64,000 bases of DNA. Source: JABDLO01 sp035327565 (GTDB lineage Bacteria; Bacteroidota; Bacteroidia; Chitinophagales; Saprospiraceae). Made by a program: the position numbers and the translations under genes. The notes under the pieces are model-generated. The model was given only the letters and a program-made list of their open reading frames with translations. It did not search any database and was not told the DNA's origin. The stretch is from positions 1 through 64,000 of the forward strand of contig DAOLDB010000009.1 in assembly GCA_035327565.1 (NCBI GenBank), written 5' to 3'. Shown piece by piece: positions 37,934 through 46,978 of the stretch; position 1 is the first letter of the stretch; every line of letters starts with the position of its first letter.

Positions 37934-40438
37934 TCAAAGTGCATTAGGATCAATTTTCTTAATAAGATCCTTCACTTCTTCTAATGACATAGATTTTAAT
38001 GTTTCTGCATCAGGCTTTTTGCCATCAATTTTTGGTAAGGAAAGGGCTTTCTTTTTGACTCTGATAAAAGGTCCCCATCTTCCGTTTTCTATAAAAATTT
38101 TATCCTTTTCCCATTGCTTAATATACTTATTGCTTTCTTTCTCAACTTTTTGCTCAATCAATTGGATCGCGTCTTCCAGACTGATGGTTTGAACATCGAA
38201 CTTTTTGGGTACATTAACATACTGATCTTTCCACTTCAAAAAAGGGCCAAATCGACCTTTACCCCGTGTAATCGGCTCATTTTGGTATGTTCCAAGAGGT
38301 TGGTCTTCTTCTAATTTTGCATCCACAATCAGGGAAGCTTCATTAATATCAATGGACAATGGATCTGTTCCTTTGGGCAACGAGGCAAATTTATCACCAA
38401 ACTTGATATAGGGTCCATATCTGCCGCTATTAACGACCAATTCATATCCTTTATATTCACCCAGAGTTTTTGGGAGTTTGAAAAGATCAAGGGCTTCATC
38501 AAAAGAAATCGTTTCTATGGATTGCCCCGGAGTAAGGTTTGCAAATTTTGGCTTTCCTTCCTCTCCCACTTCCTCTCTGGATCCTATTTGAACCACTGGA
38601 CCATAACGGGTCATTTGTACGAGTACTGTATGACCAGAATGAGGATCTTTTCCTAAAATTCGCGTTCCTTTTGCCCTGTCTGCTGTCTCAAGGGTATATT
38701 CAATCATTTTATGGAAAGGATCATAAAACTCTCTGACAATCTTTTTCCAATCTTCGCTTCCATCAGCAATACTATCAAGTCTGTCTTCCACTTCAGCAGT
38801 GAATTTGTAATCCATAATGTCCGAAAAATGCTGGTTGAGAAAATCTGTAACTACCATACCCATATCGGTTGCAAATAGCCTGTTGGTTACTGCCCCGGTT
38901 TTTTCGGTTTTAACGGTATGAGTAATTTGACCGCCTTTCATTTGTAGTAAAACAAATGGTCTTTCTTCGCCCTCCTTATTTTCTTTTACAACGTACCCCC
39001 GGTCGCTCTCCATTATTTTTGTAATGGTGGGAGCATAAGTTGATGGTCTTCCTATACCCAATTCCTCTAATTTCTTGACCAGTGCAGCTTCAGTATATCG
39101 TGCAGGAGGTCGGGTAAATCGCTGAGTGGCTTCCATGATTTTCAATGGCAAATCTTGTCCTTTCTGTAGCGGTGGCAACATGCCTTTGGTCTCATCTTCC
39201 TCATCATCATCGGAAGATTCCAAATATACTTTAAGAAATCCATCAAATTTTAAAACTTCTCCCGAAGCCTCAAAATACCCTCCATCCAATGTAGAGACGT
39301 CAATTTGTACAATAGTTTTCTCAATCTCAGCCTGGGCCATTTGGGATGCTATGGTTCTTTTCCAAATCAAATCATAAAGTCTGTGTTCGTCAGTTGAACC
39401 TTTGATTTCAGATTGCTCCATATAGGTTGGGCGAATGGCTTCATGGGCTTCCTGACTTCCCGGAGCTTTTGATTTGTATTTTCTCACCAGGAGGTACTGT
39501 TCACCATACTCTTTTTTAATTGTATCAGCGATACTTGCAATGGCCTGATCACTTAATGACGTAGAATCGGTACGCATATATGTGATCGCTCCCTGTTCAT
39601 ATAATCGTTGTGCCACCTGCATAGTACGATTGACACTGAAATAGAGTTTCCTGCTGGCTTCCTGCTGCAACGTAGAAGTAGTGAAAGGTGGAGCCGGATT
39701 TCTTTTTAATGGTTTTTTATCGATAGATCGGATCGTAAAAAGAGCCTCTTTACATCTCTCTAAAAAAGCAAATGCTTCTTTCTCTTCCTTAAACTTTTCT
39801 TTATATTCTGATTTTAACTCAACTTCTTTACCTTCTGAGTTTTTCACTAAAAAATTTGCAGTGACTCTAAAAAATGGTTCCGATTTGAATTGTTGAATTT
39901 CTCTTTCTCTTTCAACAATTAACTTGACAGCAACCGATTGTACCCTACCAGCACTTAGCTTACCCCTGATCTTCCTCCATAATGTCTCTGATAGCTCAAA
40001 TCCTACTAACCGGTCTAATATTCTTCTGGCCTGTTGGGCATTCACCAGATCAATATCAACTTTCCTCGGATTTCGCACTGCATTTTCAATCGCTGTTTTT
40101 GTGATTTCTCTGAAAACGATTCTCTTGGTTTGATTGGGATTAAGTCCCAACACTTCACACAAATGCCAGGAAATTGCTTCTCCTTCACGATCTTCGTCCG
40201 TAGCCAACCAGATCTCCTTAGCCTTCTTTGCCTCCTCTTTTAACTCTTTGACTACTTTCCTTTTTTCCGGAGAAATGGTATATTTTGGTTCCAGAGTTTT
40301 TACATCCAAACCTTTTTCCCCTTTGTCCAAATCCCTTATGTGTCCATAACTTGATTTTACTTTAAAATCATTTCCAAGGAATTTTTCAATAGTCTTTGCT
40401 TTTGCCGGTGACTCGACAATCAATAAATTTTTAGTCAT
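37934..40438 (-). CDS. topA: DNA topoisomerase I
   Basis: 834 residues. It is a type IA enzyme that relaxes negative supercoils. An N-terminal TOPRIM domain (IVESPAKAKTIEKFLG; DEDREGE at 81-87) precedes the active-site Tyr287 in AITYMRTDS. The C-terminal part has at least three tandem repeats of the type GRYGPYIKFGDKFASLP, GRFGPFLKWKDQYVNVP and GRWGPFIRVKKKALSLP. Zinc-finger cysteines seen in the E. coli enzyme are absent, as is usual for this C-terminal repeat type. Confidence 0.97.
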   Translation of the reverse strand: MTKNLLIVESPAKAKTIEKFLGNDFKVKSSYGHIRDLDKGEKGLDVKTLEPKYTISPEKRKVVKELKEEAKKAKEIWLATDEDREGEAISWHLCEVLGLNPNQTKRIVFREITKTAIENAVRNPRKVDIDLVNAQQARRILDRLVGFELSETLWRKIRGKLSAGRVQSVAVKLIVEREREIQQFKSEPFFRVTANFLVKNSEGKEVELKSEYKEKFKEEKEAFAFLERCKEALFTIRSIDKKPLKRNPAPPFTTSTLQQEASRKLYFSVNRTMQVAQRLYEQGAITYMRTDSTSLSDQAIASIADTIKKEYGEQYLLVRKYKSKAPGSQEAHEAIRPTYMEQSEIKGSTDEHRLYDLIWKRTIASQMAQAEIEKTIVQIDVSTLDGGYFEASGEVLKFDGFLKVYLESSDDDEEDETKGMLPPLQKGQDLPLKIMEATQRFTRPPARYTEAALVKKLEELGIGRPSTYAPTITKIMESDRGYVVKENKEGEERPFVLLQMKGGQITHTVKTEKTGAVTNRLFATDMGMVVTDFLNQHFSDIMDYKFTAEVEDRLDSIADGSEDWKKIVREFYDPFHKMIEYTLETADRAKGTRILGKDPHSGHTVLVQMTRYGPVVQIGSREEVGEEGKPKFANLTPGQSIETISFDEALDLFKLPKTLGEYKGYELVVNSGRYGPYIKFGDKFASLPKGTDPLSIDINEASLIVDAKLEEDQPLGTYQNEPITRGKGRFGPFLKWKDQYVNVPKKFDVQTISLEDAIQLIEQKVEKESNKYIKQWEKDKIFIENGRWGPFIRVKKKALSLPKIDGKKPDAETLKSMSLEEVKDLIKKIDPNAL

Positions 40439-40770
40439 CCTTTTATTATTTGGAGATATTTCAAACCGGATGCAATCATAAGCACTATTTTTGAAATGAA
40501 CAGCAAAAAGAATCCAGGTTTCGTATTTTTTTGCTTTTAATAATGGTTTTAACCTCTTGTTTATTTTCGGAACAAGTCTCTTTTGATAAATAATTTATAA
40601 AAAGTATTCTATCATCAGTGTGGAAAATTGTGTATTTACCATTTAGAAATCCTCTTCTTTGGAAACTCCGGTAAGAATGCATGGATATACAAAAAATTTA
40701 ATGATTCTTTACTCCATGTTTGCCATAGATAGATACCCTCTAAGCTCCATAGGAAAAAAGCAAAATAGGA
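40439..40770. other. Gap upstream of topA, nothing recognised
   Basis: 332 AT-rich bases. A 65-codon frame at 40485-40682 (minus) is Lys/Ser-rich with no start context or family features and is not called. No promoter box or hairpin could be supported. Confidence 0.4.
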
Positions 40771-41343
40771 TCAATTCTTGCCAGGGATAGAATCTTTTTG
40801 AAGGATCTCTTTGGATATAATTTTTCTTTCAAAATCTTCCTTTCTTCTTTGTTTCATTCTGGCAGCCAGGGATTCAATATCGAGATCTCTTTGATTGAGG
40901 TGTTTATGAAGATTTCGTAGGGTAAATTCAATCATATCGTCTTCATCAGTTACTCCCATACTTCTCAAATAATGAACATATCTGCTCCCTTCAATAAAAT
41001 TCCAGTTCACCGAAATCCATCGTCCAATACCAAAATGTAATCTTTTTACTACAAAATCTTCATCGGCATTGCTAAATTTTTGGAGAGCATCTTTTGGGGA
41101 CAGTATAATAATTTCCTGGATGGCTTCATGAATATCCTTAGGAATGTAGACGCCATTGATCCGGGTCTTTTTAATATTGTACTGATATACTTTTTCTATT
41201 TCTTCGGGCGATGAAGGGGGTGAATCCTGTGAAAAAATATCAGGTGAATAAATGATTATAGTAATGAATAAACCAATAAATAATTGAACAGGTATAATCC
41301 TTGCATTCATAAACCCTGTCAGGTGGTTAATAAATTGGTTCAT
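40771..41343 (-). CDS. Secreted DUF6794-like protein
   Basis: 190 residues. A likely signal sequence (hydrophobic IIPVQLFIGLFITIIIYSPDIFSQ) is followed by a domain with IPKDIHEAIQE, LHFGIGRWISVNW, EGSRYVHYLRSMGVTDEDD and LRNLHKHLNQRDLD. This spacing matches my memory of the DUF6794 family (P-x-x-hEAI... HFGLGxWIRNNW... DDM). Function unknown. The tail is Lys/Glu-rich. It is transcribed away from the small membrane protein that starts 19 bases to the right. Confidence 0.75.
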   Translation of the reverse strand: MNQFINHLTGFMNARIIPVQLFIGLFITIIIYSPDIFSQDSPPSSPEEIEKVYQYNIKKTRINGVYIPKDIHEAIQEIIILSPKDALQKFSNADEDFVVKRLHFGIGRWISVNWNFIEGSRYVHYLRSMGVTDEDDMIEFTLRNLHKHLNQRDLDIESLAARMKQRRKEDFERKIISKEILQKDSIPGKN

Positions 41344-41362
41344 ATTTTATAATTCAAAAACT

Positions 41363-41644
41363 ATGAAAAATCCCAAAGTAAACATTAAATATCCAGAATT
41401 TATTTTAGCACTCACCTGCATATATTTCGTTCTTTGGTTACTTAGTCCATATATTGGTTTTCTATTTTCAGTCATCACCATTGCTGTTTGCATAGGTGTC
41501 ATTATAATTGCAATGATTTCTGAATGGATCGAACCCTCAAAAACGCCAAAGTTGATTTTTTATTATTTGATCATTGCCATTGTAATACCTGCAATTACCC
41601 TATTTTTTTATATAGTTATCCTGCGTACTCCGATTCCTTTTTAG
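41363..41644 (+). CDS. Small membrane protein of unknown function
   Basis: 93 residues with three hydrophobic segments: FILALTCIYFVLWLL, IGFLFSVITIAVCIGVIIIA and LIIAIVIPAITLFFYIVIL. A short EWIEPSKTPK loop separates the last two. There is no known domain. The composition and the divergent layout with the DUF6794-like gene (19 bases apart) support a real gene; the function cannot be named. Confidence 0.65.
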   Translation: MKNPKVNIKYPEFILALTCIYFVLWLLSPYIGFLFSVITIAVCIGVIIIAMISEWIEPSKTPKLIFYYLIIAIVIPAITLFFYIVILRTPIPF

Positions 41645-41703
41645 GTATTCATTTTTTTAAAAATTCAATGCCCATTGGTAGTTCTAAAACAAAAATATCT
41701 GGA

Positions 41704-41711
41704 TATATTTA
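41704..41711 (+). promoter_or_regulatory. Near-consensus -7 element (TATATTTA) of the SprB-repeat protease gene
   Basis: TATATTTA differs from TAnnTTTG in the last base and lies 22 nt upstream of the ATG at 41734. Confidence 0.3.
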
Positions 41712-41733
41712 CGCTCCAATTTAACAATAATCA

Positions 41734-44700
41734 ATGAAGTATCCGGTCAGGGTTTTGGTGGTGTTGATGCTGATTATTATCCATAATTGCTTGGGTTTCT
41801 CACAACATAGGTGTGGTACTGATTTGCAAATGAGTGACTTACAAATGAAAGATCCTTCTCTTGAAAGGGAAATGCAAGAGTCTTTCAGACAATTCCGATT
41901 ATCACAGGCACTTCGATCCAATGATCCCCCTGGTTGCCCAATTGTCATTCCGGTACATGTGATTATTCTCCATCCACCCGGTGAGGCGATCGGTGAGGGC
42001 GCTAATTTGTCTGTTGAGCGCATATTAAGTCAGATCGAAGTCGTCAATCAGGATTTCGGAAGATATAATTCTGACAGGTTTTTAACTCCATCGGTTTTTT
42101 CAGCTGGCAATACAGGTATCCAGTTTTGTATGGCTACCATAGACCCTGACGGAAACCCAACCAATGGAATTTCCCGGTTAGCAACTCAGGCAATGTATGA
42201 TATAGGTGAAACATCCTCCATAAAAGATGTACGTACCGGGGTCAAAAGAGAAACAGAATGGGATCCTGAAAAATACCTTAATATATGGGTTTCACCTACG
42301 ATTTCTCTATTAGGGTTCGCTAAAGTGCCAACGCGTACACGGATTCCGGATCCTGAAGATGACGGAGTAAGTATATTTACTGATGCATTTGGAGGGCCGG
42401 GATATGCCACTGAACCCTTCTATGACATGGGCAGAACCCTTACACATGAAATTGGTCATTATTTGGGATTAAATCACATCTGGCGAGTACCTGGATGTTC
42501 GCTGGATGATGGAATTGATGACACACCTTTGCAACACTCTCCTTCTTCAGGTTGCCCTGTCCATCCCAGGCCAAGTTGCGGCAATGAGGGTGACATGTTT
42601 ATGAATTATATGGATTATACTGATGATGTTTGTATGAATGCCTTTACGGTAGGTCAGGGTGCCTATATGCGTGAAATTCTCCATACTTCAAGAGCATCTT
42701 TATTGGATGCTGCTTATCTGGCATGCGGTGAATCACTCGTCATTGAGTTGGAAGAGGTGAATCGAAGATCACCGAAATGTCATGGAGCCAGAAATGGTAT
42801 GCTGGAATTTGAAATTTGCGGCACGACATCGACCGACCTGTTATGGTATATCAATGGCAATTTAAATACTTCAGGACCTGTGTTTAATCAAATCAATGGA
42901 GGGCTTCATACCATTTCTGTAAGAAATAGCGCCGGCATAGAATTAGTTTCTTTACAAACCGTGTTAAACGAGCCTGAAAAATACATTATTGAGGTAGGCA
43001 ACATAATTGATGCTTCCTGTTTTGACTTCAATGACGGAGAAATCAACATAGCAGCTTTACCCAATGGACATTCCACTTCCTTTCAGTATTACATAAATGG
43101 TACCGGGCCTAATCATACCGGCCATTTTAATAATTTAAAAGCTGGCATATATGACATATTAATCACTGATAATCACGATTGTTTTGAAAGTATCCAAATT
43201 GAAATTAAACAACCCCAGGCATTGCGATTAGAAGTTGTTGATTTACAACAACCTACTTGTCACGACGCTGTGAACGGATCCTTGATTGTGGTGGGTACGG
43301 GCGGTAGTGGCACATATAGTTATTCAACAGGATCCGGTGCTGAAAGTATGGATGGGGTTTTTGACGGTTTGGGACATGGAATGGTTGAGGTTTCAGTATC
43401 AGACGGTATTTGTACAGAGACGATCGAAGTTAATATACCTTTAACCGGAGAACTTTTTTTGCATTCAATATCTGTAAAAAATGTTTCCTGTCATGGAAAT
43501 AATGATGCCGAAATTCTGCTCATTGCTGAAGGGGGAGTTGCACCTTATTTATTTTCTTGGGAAGATGCCGATTGGACAGAAAACAATAGAATTCTGAATT
43601 TGGAGTCTGGGTTTTATGAAGTGAAAGTCTCTGATGATTTGGGATGCATTAAAACCCTCTGGGTTGAAATTGATCAACCTTCACCCATCCTTTTAAATGC
43701 TGTTGTGACACCTATACAATGTGCCGGTGATGAAAATGGATCCATTCAAATTCAGGTAGAGGGCGGAACCGGGCCTTTTCAATATTTTGTCAATGAAGTA
43801 CAATTTGCGGGCTCTTTGATTGAAGGACTTTCAGAAGGTATATACGATGTGACAGTGATCGACGATCAGCATTGTGAGCAATCCGGTACATATGTGCTGG
43901 GTACAGCCCAGGAGATCACAATGGAGGTCGAATTCTTTCAGATGCCTACATGCCAGAATTCCTCTGATGGTGTGATCAGTTTAGCCGTTGCAGGGGGTTC
44001 AGGCCAATACAGTTTCAGTATGGATGGTGAGAATTTCCAGCAATCTCAACAGTTTACAGGATTAGAAGGAGGCAGGCATACTTTGTACGTTTCTGATGGC
44101 AATCAATGTCTGGCCGCATTACCATTTGACCTCCCTGTGCCACCGGCCATTCGTTTTGGAAATATTGATATATTTACTCCCTCATGCAATGGAGTATTGG
44201 ATGGTATGATATCTTTTGACATCTTTAATACATTGGGATCTTATACCATTGAAATGAATGGTACTGAGGTCGAACATACAGTATATTCAGGATTGCAAGC
44301 CGGCAATTACCATTTTAAAATTACAGACGAAAGGGGATGCAGAAAAGATACAACTATAATCCTGCCCACACGGAATGGATTATTTGTCAAACTGGAAGAA
44401 ATTTCCGCTACCAATTGCCCATTGAATGAAATCGGATCCATTCATATCTCAGGTATAGGAGGAAGTGGATCACTTAGTTATTCCCTGGACCAGATCATAC
44501 AAACGCATGGAGAATTTAAAAATCTCCCGGGGGGCAAATATGAAATAAAAGTAGAAGACGAAGAAGGCTGTGTTTCTGTGTTCAGAGCTGAAGTCCCTGT
44601 AGTTGGAGGCTTGATCGTCAGTCTTCAATCATTAAAAAATCCTACATGTTTTAATGACAATGATGGTGAAATCCGTTTAAACGTTTCAGGAGGTGTTACT

Positions 44701-45807
44701 CCATATCATTTCATAAATGAATCCGGATCCAATGAGACAGGGATTTTTCATCTTCTGGAAGCCGGTGTGTATAATACTTCAGTACACGATCAGTACGGAT
44801 GCAGAGGCCAAATCAAGATCGAATTAAACGGTGCAGAACCCATCACCCTGGATACTGTATTCTTCAGGCTTCCTCGATGCCCCGGGGGAAATGATGGAGG
44901 GATCAATGTTGATGCAATAGGAGGGACCGGTTTATTAAGTTATACATTAGGAAATCAAACCAATTTTAATGGTGCATTTAACAACCTTTCAAAAGGTAAC
45001 TACCCGGTGATCGTGAGAGATACCAGGGGGTGCAATAAAATTTTCAATATATTCCTGAACGCACCGGATGAAATGACTTTAGGAAATTTAGAGATTCAAT
45101 CACCTTCCTGCTATGGGTATGAAGATGGAGCCATTCGCTTTATAGCACTGGGTGGCACCGGCAATAAACAGGTAAACATCAATGGAATAGGGTTTCCTCA
45201 TGAAGTAGATTTAGAAGGTATAGAAGCCGGTGTATTTACTATACAGATCAGGGATGCCAACAACTGCAATGCCCGTTATGATATCTTTATGGGCCAGCCT
45301 CAGGAATTGCTTATTGATGAAATCGTAATATCACCACATACACCCAACAATCTGGGAAGCATTGACATCAAAGCTACCGGAGGCACCAAACCTTTTATTT
45401 ACTCACTTAACCATGACTTCATCCAAATGCATTCTTTGTTTTCTTTACTGGAAAGGGGAATGTATCATGTGGGAATAAAAGACTATCATGGTTGTATTAC
45501 AGAAGAAATGGTCACTATACCTTTTGATCCCCTGGAAATTAACCCTCCGGGAAGCATCGTAGATATTGCGGTCGGACATAATCCCGGCAATCAGGACACA
45601 CAGGTCTCATTAATATCTTATGGCAACCAGGAGATTGTTTTTCAAATCTTTGATATGGGAGGAAAATTTGTAGGAATTACAAAGGGTTTTGTGACCGATG
45701 GTCCTAACACTATTTCTATACCTACAAATCAATTGCCCACAGGGGTGTATATTCTCAGAATTGCTACTTCCAGAGACGTCAAAACCCACAAGTTTTTGAA
45801 ATACTGA
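41734..45807 (+). CDS. Secreted M43 metalloprotease with twelve SprB repeats and T9SS type A tail
   Basis: 1,357 residues: signal peptide 1-24 (ends LGFSQ), then an M43/pappalysin catalytic domain about 60-335. The zinc motif HEIGHYLGLNH is at 238-248, with Cys pairs and the Met-turn MNYMDYTDD. Residues about 345-1265 are twelve tandem SprB repeats of about 77 residues. Each has a Cys-x-x-x-x-x-DG front, a GG-x-x-x-Y middle and a GxYxxxVxDxxGC end. The last about 75 residues are a T9SS type A tail (NPGNQDTQVSL, IFDMGGKFVGI, ending VKTHKFLKY). The protein is expected outside the cell or on its surface. The repeats probably form a stalk or adhesive rod presenting the protease (inference). Confidence 0.93.
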   Translation: MKYPVRVLVVLMLIIIHNCLGFSQHRCGTDLQMSDLQMKDPSLEREMQESFRQFRLSQALRSNDPPGCPIVIPVHVIILHPPGEAIGEGANLSVERILSQIEVVNQDFGRYNSDRFLTPSVFSAGNTGIQFCMATIDPDGNPTNGISRLATQAMYDIGETSSIKDVRTGVKRETEWDPEKYLNIWVSPTISLLGFAKVPTRTRIPDPEDDGVSIFTDAFGGPGYATEPFYDMGRTLTHEIGHYLGLNHIWRVPGCSLDDGIDDTPLQHSPSSGCPVHPRPSCGNEGDMFMNYMDYTDDVCMNAFTVGQGAYMREILHTSRASLLDAAYLACGESLVIELEEVNRRSPKCHGARNGMLEFEICGTTSTDLLWYINGNLNTSGPVFNQINGGLHTISVRNSAGIELVSLQTVLNEPEKYIIEVGNIIDASCFDFNDGEINIAALPNGHSTSFQYYINGTGPNHTGHFNNLKAGIYDILITDNHDCFESIQIEIKQPQALRLEVVDLQQPTCHDAVNGSLIVVGTGGSGTYSYSTGSGAESMDGVFDGLGHGMVEVSVSDGICTETIEVNIPLTGELFLHSISVKNVSCHGNNDAEILLIAEGGVAPYLFSWEDADWTENNRILNLESGFYEVKVSDDLGCIKTLWVEIDQPSPILLNAVVTPIQCAGDENGSIQIQVEGGTGPFQYFVNEVQFAGSLIEGLSEGIYDVTVIDDQHCEQSGTYVLGTAQEITMEVEFFQMPTCQNSSDGVISLAVAGGSGQYSFSMDGENFQQSQQFTGLEGGRHTLYVSDGNQCLAALPFDLPVPPAIRFGNIDIFTPSCNGVLDGMISFDIFNTLGSYTIEMNGTEVEHTVYSGLQAGNYHFKITDERGCRKDTTIILPTRNGLFVKLEEISATNCPLNEIGSIHISGIGGSGSLSYSLDQIIQTHGEFKNLPGGKYEIKVEDEEGCVSVFRAEVPVVGGLIVSLQSLKNPTCFNDNDGEIRLNVSGGVTPYHFINESGSNETGIFHLLEAGVYNTSVHDQYGCRGQIKIELNGAEPITLDTVFFRLPRCPGGNDGGINVDAIGGTGLLSYTLGNQTNFNGAFNNLSKGNYPVIVRDTRGCNKIFNIFLNAPDEMTLGNLEIQSPSCYGYEDGAIRFIALGGTGNKQVNINGIGFPHEVDLEGIEAGVFTIQIRDANNCNARYDIFMGQPQELLIDEIVISPHTPNNLGSIDIKATGGTKPFIYSLNHDFIQMHSLFSLLERGMYHVGIKDYHGCITEEMVTIPFDPLEINPPGSIVDIAVGHNPGNQDTQVSLISYGNQEIVFQIFDMGGKFVGITKGFVTDGPNTISIPTNQLPTGVYILRIATSRDVKTHKFLKY

Positions 45808-45860
45808 TCATATTTACAGGCTGTGGATTTGTGAGCATTTATTCATTGTAAACTTTATTC

Positions 45861-45868
45861 TACCTTTG
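45861..45868 (+). promoter_or_regulatory. Candidate -7 element (TACCTTTG) of lpxK
   Basis: TACCTTTG, an exact TAnnTTTG match, lies 45 nt upstream of the lpxK ATG, after the stop of the SprB-repeat protease gene. Confidence 0.55.
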
Positions 45869-45912
45869 ATATCCTGAAGATTAAACCCGGTCAAATTCAT
45901 TTTTTAAAAATT

Positions 45913-46977
45913 ATGATCGAAAATAAATTAGCATATATCCTGCTTTATCCTTTCACTTTACTTTATGGTTTGGTCATCAATACCCGGAATTTTCTGTTTG
46001 ATTCCGGCATGCTGAAAGCAACAAAGTTTAGCGTTCCCGTGATCAGTATAGGAAATCTCTCGATTGGGGGAGCGGGAAAAACGCCTCATGTGGAGTATAT
46101 GATCCAACAACTGATCCCTTTCCTGGAAGTTGGGATATTAAGTCGGGGTTATAAGCGAAAAACCAAAGGATTTATGCTGGTTCAGACCGGGCATTCTGCA
46201 TTAGAAGCGGGTGATGAGCCCCTGATGTTCAAAAGAAAATATTCGGATGTCGCAGTAGCTGTTTGTGAGAGCAGAACTCTGGCAGTCCCAATGATTATGA
46301 AGTACTATCCTGATATCCAGGTCATTCTGATGGATGACGGATTTCAACACCGTGGCATTCTTCCCGGATTAAATATATTATTGACTCCTTTTGGAAAGCC
46401 ATTCACGCGTGACGCCCTTTTACCGTCAGGTAGATTGAGAGAATATCCGTCAGCCTACAGCAGGGCAGATATCATTATCATTACTAAATGCCCTGTGATG
46501 GCTGATGAAAATATGCTTTTGAGTCTCAAGAATGAAATTAACCCGCTGGAACATCAACAATTGTTTTTTACCCGTTATCGCTATTTACCTGTGTACAACT
46601 TTTATCTTCCAAAGGATAAATTATCATTACATCGGGAAATGGATATCATTCTGATCAGCGCAATTGCAAATACTCAGTATTTACTTGATTATCTGGAAGG
46701 TATGGTTGCTTCTGTACACGAGATGAACTTCGAAGACCATCATATTTTTTCTGAAAGGAATATTGATTACCTTCATCATATTTATAAAAGCAGAGAAACT
46801 TCAAATAAAATTATCCTAACCACAGACAAAGACGCCATGCGTTTGGATATGTGGAGAAATAAAATGTATGACCTGGGTTTGCCTGTATACATATTACCTA
46901 TTGAAGTGGAGTTTTTAACTGATGAAGGTGTTTTTTTACAAAGTGTAAAAAAATTTTTACTGGACTTTAAAGTGTAA
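45913..46977 (+). CDS. lpxK: Tetraacyldisaccharide 4'-kinase
   Basis: 354 residues. It phosphorylates the 4' position of the lipid A disaccharide made by LpxB, at the inner-membrane surface. The N-terminal hydrophobic segment (YILLYPFTLLYGLVI) anchors it. The Walker A-like GNLSIGGAGKTPHVEY (47-62) and DDGFQHRGI are family hallmarks. The next gene starts with GTG one base after the lpxK stop, pointing to an operon with an outer-membrane protein and metH. Confidence 0.95.
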   Translation: MIENKLAYILLYPFTLLYGLVINTRNFLFDSGMLKATKFSVPVISIGNLSIGGAGKTPHVEYMIQQLIPFLEVGILSRGYKRKTKGFMLVQTGHSALEAGDEPLMFKRKYSDVAVAVCESRTLAVPMIMKYYPDIQVILMDDGFQHRGILPGLNILLTPFGKPFTRDALLPSGRLREYPSAYSRADIIIITKCPVMADENMLLSLKNEINPLEHQQLFFTRYRYLPVYNFYLPKDKLSLHREMDIILISAIANTQYLLDYLEGMVASVHEMNFEDHHIFSERNIDYLHHIYKSRETSNKIILTTDKDAMRLDMWRNKMYDLGLPVYILPIEVEFLTDEGVFLQSVKKFLLDFKV

Positions 46978-46978
46978 A

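Noticed and set aside
40485..40682. 65-codon minus-strand frame upstream of topA
   Set aside because: Low-complexity Lys/Ser/Phe-rich sequence with no start context or conserved motif.
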